Made by a program: the position numbers and the translations under genes. This document shows positions 22,129 to 30,078 of a stretch of 30,078 nt of DNA, one piece after another. The stretch covers positions 1 through 30,078 of the forward strand of contig JADNRY010000711.1 in the NCBI GenBank assembly GCA_015501585.1, in the 5' to 3' direction. Source of the DNA: Rhodocollybia butyracea (lineage: Eukaryota > Basidiomycota > Agaricomycetes > Agaricales > Omphalotaceae). Below the pieces are notes generated by a model, which was not told where the DNA came from, made no database searches, and saw only the letters and a program-made list of their open reading frames with translations. Every line of letters begins with the position of its first letter. Within the stretch, counting starts at the first letter, position 1.

Positions 22129-23348
22129 ATGCCAGGACCTTCAAATGGTAAAAGAATCCGAAAATCTCAGGGAAGAAGCCAGAAGAAAAAACCTATTGCG
22201 AATACAGCTTTATCTCAGCCTACAGACGCGTCTTCGTATAAAACCTCCGACTTTTCCACATCTCTACCATCGCCTATCACTCCAATATTCGACAATATAG
22301 ATAACAATCTACCTGCGGATAATCATGAGAAGCCTACACTAAACGATGCATCTGAATATAAGCAAATAGCATATGCTCAATATCCTGAACCCGGGGACGA
22401 TTATTCGCATGCTCTTTTCCAGAAACCATATATTTACGATCCAGGAAATGGGCCTAGGGTACGAGATACGCGTGCAGTAAGTAAGAATCCATGATTTACA
22501 CCGTCGGATGGTTCTGAACGCATTCGTAGTTTATAGCCTCGCGTTATTTTTCGCAGCCGCCTGCATTCGATGATCCACTATGCGCCGAATTCGCTCAAGA
22601 AGAGGTGTTGCAAATGCTGAGCACTGTTCTACCAGATGAACTAGCTTTGGTGTGTTTTGTACTCTTTGTGATGGCCTAGAAACTTACTCAAGATGCACTG
22701 CAGATTCTCTGGTATAACAAAAGTCGTGCTACAAGTCGGATATGTCCAGCATGTCAAAGATTATATCATGTTGGAGACGTGTTACCAGATCATTCAACAA
22801 TGACGGGAGATTCGCTGGAAAAGCCTGTGCGGTCACCACCTGAACTAGAGAGGGAACAAGAACTAAGTGGAATCTGTGCGCGCGCATTTATCTTGCTGGT
22901 TTGAAACTGATACGGTTTTCGTTGCTAGGCTCAAGTTTGTGTTTCATACTAGCCTCTTTCAATCAGTGCGATCCCCGTACGACAAAGGCTGCTTGGGGCC
23001 ATACTGCGAACGAGATGGACGATGCATCTTGGGAGGTACTCAATGGTGCTTCTTATCTCCTGGCCAGTGAAGGTCAGGACGCAGTTAAAGCACTCGTGAT
23101 GATAGTTCGCATGACCCGATTAGAAGACTTGGGTCTAGCCCAGCTATGTTTTCCCGATGTAAACTGGGAAGAGGGCACGCGGTAACAACTAAAGCAACTC
23201 GGAAATATAAAGTTTGGGGGGTACGCCACGCTGTCGTTTCTTTTTTTTTTTCAGTTTGAACTCTGACTACAGCTTTGTGGATGTAGCGTCTATCTATGCT
23301 TATTTAGGGTCAGATGATAACGGAAAACACAAGGACCCGTTGTTTTAA
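22129..23348 (+). CDS. Unrecognised protein with basic N-terminus and CPAC motif
   Basis: Five exons, 22129-22476, 22557-22649, 22704-22875, 22929-23181 and 23255-23348, give 319 residues. If the last intron (23182-23254, with an unusually long T tract before CAG) is ignored, the frame stops at 23185; I prefer splicing because the extra exon reads LNSDYSFVDVASIYAYLGSD. The N-terminal ~115 residues are basic then disordered and Ser/Thr/Pro-rich (GKRIRKSQGRSQKKKPIA could be a nuclear signal). From ~118 the protein is more ordered: EFAQEEVLQMLSTVLPDELAL, a CPAC motif at 161-164 in RICPACQRLYHVGD, further cysteines (GICSSLCF, NQC), and a helical C-terminus. Zinc binding is possible but not shown. 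I know no family name; it has the look of a conserved basidiomycete protein. Confidence 0.68.
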
Positions 23349-23768
23349 GTTATTACCGATGAAGAACAACAGCGATTGAGGGCTAAATGAACGTTCGACG
23401 GCTTTTTTCCATGAAATCCGTCAATCTTCTGTGGAAAACACATGGGACCGTTCAGCCGACTGAGAGTCCCGCGGATTCAGGAAGTCGACCGTAATTTCGC
23501 TGGACGCGTCGTAAACTGTTAGTTTACAGAGAACTGGACCTCTTTTTGCATGCTGGTGTAGTTAGCATAGTAATATAATTATCTGTTGGGAGGGAAAAGG
23601 AAAAGCGACTAGAGAACAGCCGTGGCCCACGCTATAATGAAATCAGAACTTCTCGGCGAGTAAGTACCGCTTTTCGCGGATGGCAGATGCTGTGCCTGAC
23701 TGATCATTTAGAGCTATCTGGTATTTGTTTGTGTCTTCGTTTACTACCTTCACCATCGACACTATCTT
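23349..23768. other. Intergenic region upstream of PPxY protein gene
   Basis: 420 bases between two plus-strand genes. No coding or RNA features recognised; probably the promoter and leader of the downstream gene. A further 5' exon of that gene here cannot be excluded. Confidence 0.4.
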
Positions 23769-24839
23769 ATGGATTTTTATTGCGACAATTCTCCACCGCC
23801 AGCGTATTCTGAACAGAATTATGACCAAAAACTAGCACAGTTATCCTTAACGATCACCGAGGAACCAGATCTGGAAGACGAATACGACGAAACTGAAGCA
23901 GCGAGCTCAAGAGCTCAAAGAGCTGGTTATGCTCACCAAAATTCTCCTACTCATACGAATGCCCAAACATCTAATGCGGATCGTAGAGGAGTGAGAAGAC
24001 TGCCTGCACCACCAGGTCAAGGACCAGTAGATGTAAAAGCTCTACGAGTTCACAAAAAATCCGCTTCTCATTCGTACGGTTCATCCTATCAACAATCCCC
24101 AAAACCTCATCCGAAATGGTATGGGGACTTGGATCCAGTGGACCCTTACAGTACGAAGAAATCATCTCATACAAATGCCCGAGATCGCCCTATTTCTCCT
24201 CCTCCTCCATTCCCCTCTCCGACATCGCCGAGGCCTGCAAACTATTCATCGCCGCCTCAGCAGCATCGCTCCTCTGCGCATCAGCTGTCTTCGCCGCCTT
24301 CACCGTTTCCCCCTCGTACTCCAGCCTCATCGCATACGAGATCCGTTTCTCAGTTAAATTTCGATACATCTGTTGCGTACAGACGCCCGGAATTTCCTCC
24401 GGTCAATGTTAGTCCCAACTCAGGATCTTACAACCCCAACTCGCTTTACAAGTAAGTATTCCAGATTCGCTGCGAACCGAGATCTTATCTAACTTGGCAA
24501 CCCTAGTTCCGCTGTATCATCTCACATTTCTCCATCTGTTCCTATGCACCTGTAAGTTGTTGCATTTGCTTCGACAGAACTCGTCCTTAGAAACCTTTAC
24601 GCAGAAATAAACCTCATTCACACTCGTCCCAGAGCGCATATCCGGACCCCGGTGTTCATGGGGTTTCTAGGCATAGTACTTGGGTCCCTGCAGTTGCACC
24701 CCAGCGAGCACAATCATCATCCATCACAAACTCGACAGGTGCCACCCATTTCCCGCTACATCCTTCGGTGTCGCCTCCCATCGCTCCGCCTTATGACCCA
24801 AATAGATGGGCGACAACCGAGAACCAGTTTATGATATGA
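23769..24839 (+). CDS. Proline/serine-rich disordered protein with PPxY motifs
   Basis: Three exons, 23769-24451, 24507-24551 and 24605-24839, give 320 residues. Almost entirely low-complexity Pro/Ser/His/Asn sequence with an acidic patch near the N-terminus (EEPDLEDEYDETE). A PPAY motif at residues 10-13 (SPPPAYSEQ) and PPYD near the C-terminus (IAPPYDPNRW) are PPxY-like, the type bound by WW domains of Nedd4/Rsp5 ligases. No signal peptide, membrane segment or enzyme domain. The splice sites join the repetitive frame exactly, and the composition is kept across both junctions, which supports the model. Function unknown; an adaptor or trafficking role is a guess. The start is the first Met of the open frame. 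Confidence 0.72.
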
Positions 24840-25146
24840 TCATACTTCTTTGGTCCACGTCAAGCTGTTTGGCTGGACCATGTGCGCTCGAATACCGAAA
24901 TGTAAATAGCCCGCCCACGCACGCCATCTATATACAGAAGGAAGCTATTCGTGACACCTGTGTACTTATACTGCTTATGCTCACAGTTTCTACTATGCTT
25001 TACGAGTCTACTACCTACCACCTTGTATTTGTTCATCTGTATAACTCCTTTGCTTACTCTAAAACATAGCTCCCTAGTTCAAAATCTGTATCCCAATACT
25101 AATGAAAATGTATATCCCAAACGCATGATTATTGAATACATTTGTT
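24840..25146. other. Convergent 3' flanks, no gene
   Basis: 307 bases between the stops of the PPxY gene and the isochorismatase-like gene; T- and A-rich, with short chance open frames only. Confidence 0.45.
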
Positions 25147-26489
25147 TCATTGCGCCTTGGCTGCATTCTTCAACGCCGGCAATATATCCGTCGAGTTCGC
25201 TCTCCAGCCATCAAGCTCAACGTTAAAATCGACCATTTGAGTGGCGGACGCAGGAGAAGAGGTCGCTGATATATCGTCCAGTAGGATAACGTCGTAAGCT
25301 TTGTAGAAAGAACTACCAGAGGAAAAATTGCGAGATATTATTTTCGATCGTTCGTATAAGCAAACCCGACGTACTCGAGCAAAGTTCCGAGCACACATTG
25401 GTCAATATTGACTCCTCCGAAAAATAGCGTAGTCATGCTGTTGTCTTGGAGCCAGATTTGCATGGGCGTTGAGGGTCCCCACATCCCCGAGAGGCGGTCT
25501 TGAGACATATGTCTAGATGCGTACATGATGTAGACGTAAAGAAACTCACTTTTGTTAAAGTAAAAGTCAGTCCCGTTTGCAACACCCTCTAATTGCTCGG
25601 TCAAGAGATCGCCCCATCTGTGGACGCAGAACTGTTAAGAGAAACGATTATGTGGAAGGAGGTGCGTACGGTTGAGCATTCCAAGACCCCCTAGTGAGCT
25701 TACGTCCAGCATCAATGGTTATATTTGGACCAGGAGTGGAACCAGTGGCAGCGATGGATTGGTTGGATTTGGGTACAACCACTGTGCCCATTTCACTTCC
25801 AAATGTTGTCGTAGACGTGCCGTCGGAGGAGAATCCCAGTAACAGGGAGGGAGGCATGTTGATGACTTCAGACAGTGAGCGCTATTCATGACACATTACA
25901 TTATGCACCTACTATCGTAGTCTGTCACCTACGAATATTTTTGACTGTGTATCAGTATACTGCCTACGCTTGTACTCGTACACTCGTACTCACCCCCAGA
26001 ATGTCCAAAGGACGGGCATACCTGCGTTCCGGAATGCATGTATGAGGGAGATAGTAGTCGCTGTAATTTGTCAATGTCCGACTCTACTCGAATCGTTTCT
26101 TGAAACTTACGGACAAGCGCTCTTCCTTTGGGATCTCCTCCCAGGCTTTCATGGAGAAAGAAGTTCTGCATGTCAATAATGACAAGGGCTGTTGCATTCG
26201 GCTGTATCACGATGGGTCATTATTTGCCATTGGGAGAGTAATTGATCCATTAGTGGCACCTCGGGTGAGCTGAAAATAACTGGATTAATATAGAACTGGG
26301 AGAGAAGAACACATTTGCTCACATCCCACCCAGTCTCGAGTTTCTTCCAAAAGTTGAGTTCGTTCCCGAAGAAGGTAGGATCATCATTGGGCACACCCGT
26401 CAATCGCTTGAGTGGGCATTACGGGCTTGAGCCTGAGGAACGAGTAGAACCGCTATGACAACGAGTAGATGCAAGACGATAAACTTCAT
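25147..26489 (-). CDS. Secreted isochorismatase-like cysteine hydrolase, three frame breaks
   Basis: Member of the isochorismatase-like hydrolase superfamily. Exons (minus): 26489-26323, 26269-26111, 26060-25994, 25928-25913 (16 bases), 25865-25670, 25617-25550, 25498-25375, 25312-25147; about 321 residues if three missing bases are allowed for. Signal peptide MKFIVLHLLVVIAVLLVPQA ending QARNA. The family triad is present: Asp in ALVIIDMQNFF, Lys in FYFNKNRLSG, Cys in GGVNIDQCVLGTLLD. The N-terminal LETGWDLTRGA segment is typical of secreted fungal members. Frame breaks, each like one lost base: near 26410-26425 after the signal peptide; near 26210-26214 between NNDPS and VIQPNA; and at the donor in the C5 run 25993-25997 (TFWG/VTDYD). 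All other junctions close in frame. It may be an assembly error or a decaying gene. Substrate unknown. Confidence 0.82.
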
Positions 26490-26822
26490 CGGAAGGGGGT
26501 GAAAGAGCTTCAAAGCCTGCAGATTATATTTTCTTCGTGGAGTAGGAAGCCGGCCGTCTCTTCGATAAGAATATATACTTCTCCATATTTGGCCTTATAG
26601 TTGCACAGATTGTCTTTCCAGTGTCGGATGATCAGGTTTATCAGTACTTATCAGTACAGAAACCAAGAGCCTTGTGACGATGAAGTTGCTTTGTCCGTAC
26701 CGCAACCTGTGATAGAACAGAGTTGAAGTCAAAGAAGTCATGAGATCCAGAAAGGAAGCAGATATCCCAATTAGACGCCCAGTTAGACGCGCCGAACTTT
26801 AAGCTTCCTTCGTTCATAACAC
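26490..26822. promoter_or_regulatory. Divergent intergenic region (isochorismatase-like / NDR kinase)
   Basis: 333 bases between divergent starts. AT-rich with a TATATA stretch near 26570-26577 that could serve the minus-strand gene. A direct repeat (ATCAGTACTTATCAGTACAG, about 26639-26660) is visible. Nothing coding recognised. Confidence 0.4.
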
Positions 26823-28986
<2,164 letters not shown>

Positions 28987-29213
28987 TTGCCAGGAAAGTG
29001 AAATTTAAGCCATTTTTTTTGCTTGCTTATTTAGAGTATTGAGGTAATGTTGAACATTAATGGGAATTTTAGTGTAATACCATCACATTCTAAAACATTA
29101 AAAATCAAGTACATGGTAGATACACACAACAACAACAAGGGAGACAAGTGAGAGGAGAGAGTAAACTAAAAAAAAAAAATGTGCTACAGACAATGTCCAA
29201 TGACATCTCAAAC

Positions 29214-30078
29214 TTAATCGAGCTCTTCATCCCAGCCTCCGGGAAGATGCTCATGTTCCCTTCCACCTCTGCCAGTGGGGCTTTGAGAACTTCCGCTCCC
29301 CAATGTAGAACTGGACATCGAGCTGGAACCACCGCCCATCATTGAACCAAATAAGGAGTGAAAGAGATTTCCATCACCACCGGCACCTGGGCCTCGTGAA
29401 GCACCGTTACCTGGGGTGAGCTCCCTCTAGGTGGCAATGGGTGGTGTTCGGGCTGAGTTATTAGTTGGTGTCTGTAAGGATAACACTGAGCACGAAAGGC
29501 AAGGAAACCGGCCAGACTCGACTTACCTGCACACTGGACAAGTGCCTGAGGACTTCAGCCAAGGAAGTATACTTTGTATTGCTGTAAGGTTATGAAAGTA
29601 AGGTTCAACAGGAAGATGACTTACCAAGCAGAATGGAAAGGGTGACCTGCAGAGTATTTGAGAAACCGAACATACGACCGCAAAAGTCGAAACTTACCGC
29701 AAGGTAATGTGATGACGATTTGTTCATCAGGGTCTTCTGTTTCTAGCTGGAACTGCTCTTTGCACACGGCACAATCCCTTTCAAGTGTCGATGCTGTAAA
29801 TGTTATGAGCTCCAAATTGCAACTGGAAATTCTAGAAATACGCACAGCCTACTTCTAGGATCTCTCGGGGGAGCTTATCCATGATTTCATCGGTCGCTGG
29901 CACTGGTCGAGAAGCATTCGAGTTCTCCATGAGGTTTGATATGATTTGATCCAACGCTGCAAACAATCCGATTGAACACCCAGTAGGTACAGACGTACTG
30001 AACACCACCTTCTTGATTGAAAACATAATCTCCCATTCTCCCCCTTTCAACTGCGTCTCCGAGGCCTCCAGGAAGTTC
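29214..30078 (-). CDS. RING-H2 E3 ubiquitin ligase (RNF126/Praja-like), 5' end beyond window
   Basis: Partial gene; its start lies right of the window. Exons (minus): 30078-30009, 29956-29846, 29793-29698, 29646-29625, 29571-29527, 29471-29214. Residues before the RING (GDYVFNQEALDQIISNLMEN, then ATDEIMDKLPREILE) are the usual lead-in of this family. The RING-H2 finger is complete: CAVC, LPCGHPFHSAC, PWLKSSGTCPVC (C3-H2-C3). It would recruit an E2 and ubiquitinate substrates. After PEHHPLPPRG the frame appears to lose one base in a four-base run at 29413-29416 (CCCC on the coding strand); the other frame then reads a Gly/Ser-rich tail ending GGWDEELD. Without that shift the protein ends about 25 codons later in another frame. 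Convergent with the NDR kinase, 227 bases between stops. Confidence 0.9.

Noticed and set aside
23240..23254. T-run resembling a terminator
   Set aside because: It is followed directly by CAG and a coding-like exon, so it is best read as a polypyrimidine tract.
25929..25993. Short GTACGAGT-type repeat
   Set aside because: Falls inside a spliced intron of the isochorismatase-like gene, with only two or three imperfect copies.
29571..29625. Apparent extra base at the RING finger junction near 29579
   Set aside because: Using the AAG acceptor, with the exon starting at 29571, gives SACILPWLKSSGTCPVC in frame.

Overview
This window looks like ordinary chromosomal DNA of a filamentous basidiomycete, most likely an agaricomycete (mushroom-forming) fungus. 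The reasons are: genes packed on both strands, many GT-AG introns of about 45-60 bases, very short exons, a CipC-type small protein, a PUB-domain protein, and an NLR-like NACHT-WD40 protein of the kind expanded in Agaricomycetes. I see no bacterial operons, CRISPR array, rRNA or convincing tRNA. All coordinates and splice sites were worked out by hand from the sequence; most multi-exon models close exactly in frame.

Layout. 1-2456 (+): 3' part of a CTK1/CDK12-type kinase that phosphorylates the RNA polymerase II tail. 2528-4097 (-): COP9 signalosome subunit 4. 4976-6021 (-): PUB-domain protein with a 10-base and an 18-base exon. 7216-10619 (-): 18-exon patatin-type triacylglycerol lipase (Tgl4/Tgl5/SDP1 type). 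11114-11595 (+): CipC-like protein, sharing a divergent promoter with the lipase. 12618-17031 (-): C2-like/NACHT/WD40 STAND protein whose frame is broken inside the Walker A motif. 18129-19929 (+): mitochondrial pyruvate dehydrogenase kinase family. 20126-21882 (+): oxysterol-binding protein of the short Kes1/Osh4 type. 22129-23348 (+): unrecognised protein with a CPAC motif. 23769-24839 (+): proline/serine-rich PPxY protein. 25147-26489 (-): secreted isochorismatase-like hydrolase. 26823-28986 (+): NDR/Cbk1 kinase. 29214-30078 (-): RING-H2 E3 ligase, running off the right edge.

How they relate. Most are housekeeping genes with no obvious shared pathway: transcription (CTK1), protein turnover (CSN4, PUB protein, RING ligase), lipid handling (lipase, Osh protein), mitochondrial carbon flux (PDK) and morphogenesis (NDR kinase). 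The accessory part is 11.6-18.1 kb, with the NLR and two possible gene relics beside it.

A main oddity is single-base frame breaks, dense at 1-2.1 kb and 25.9-29.4 kb, while CSN4, the PUB gene, the lipase, CipC, PDK and Osh read cleanly. Breaks in conserved genes such as NDR and CTK1 point to indel errors in the assembly. For the NLR a real loss of function is also possible. I did not find a convincing new multi-gene system.
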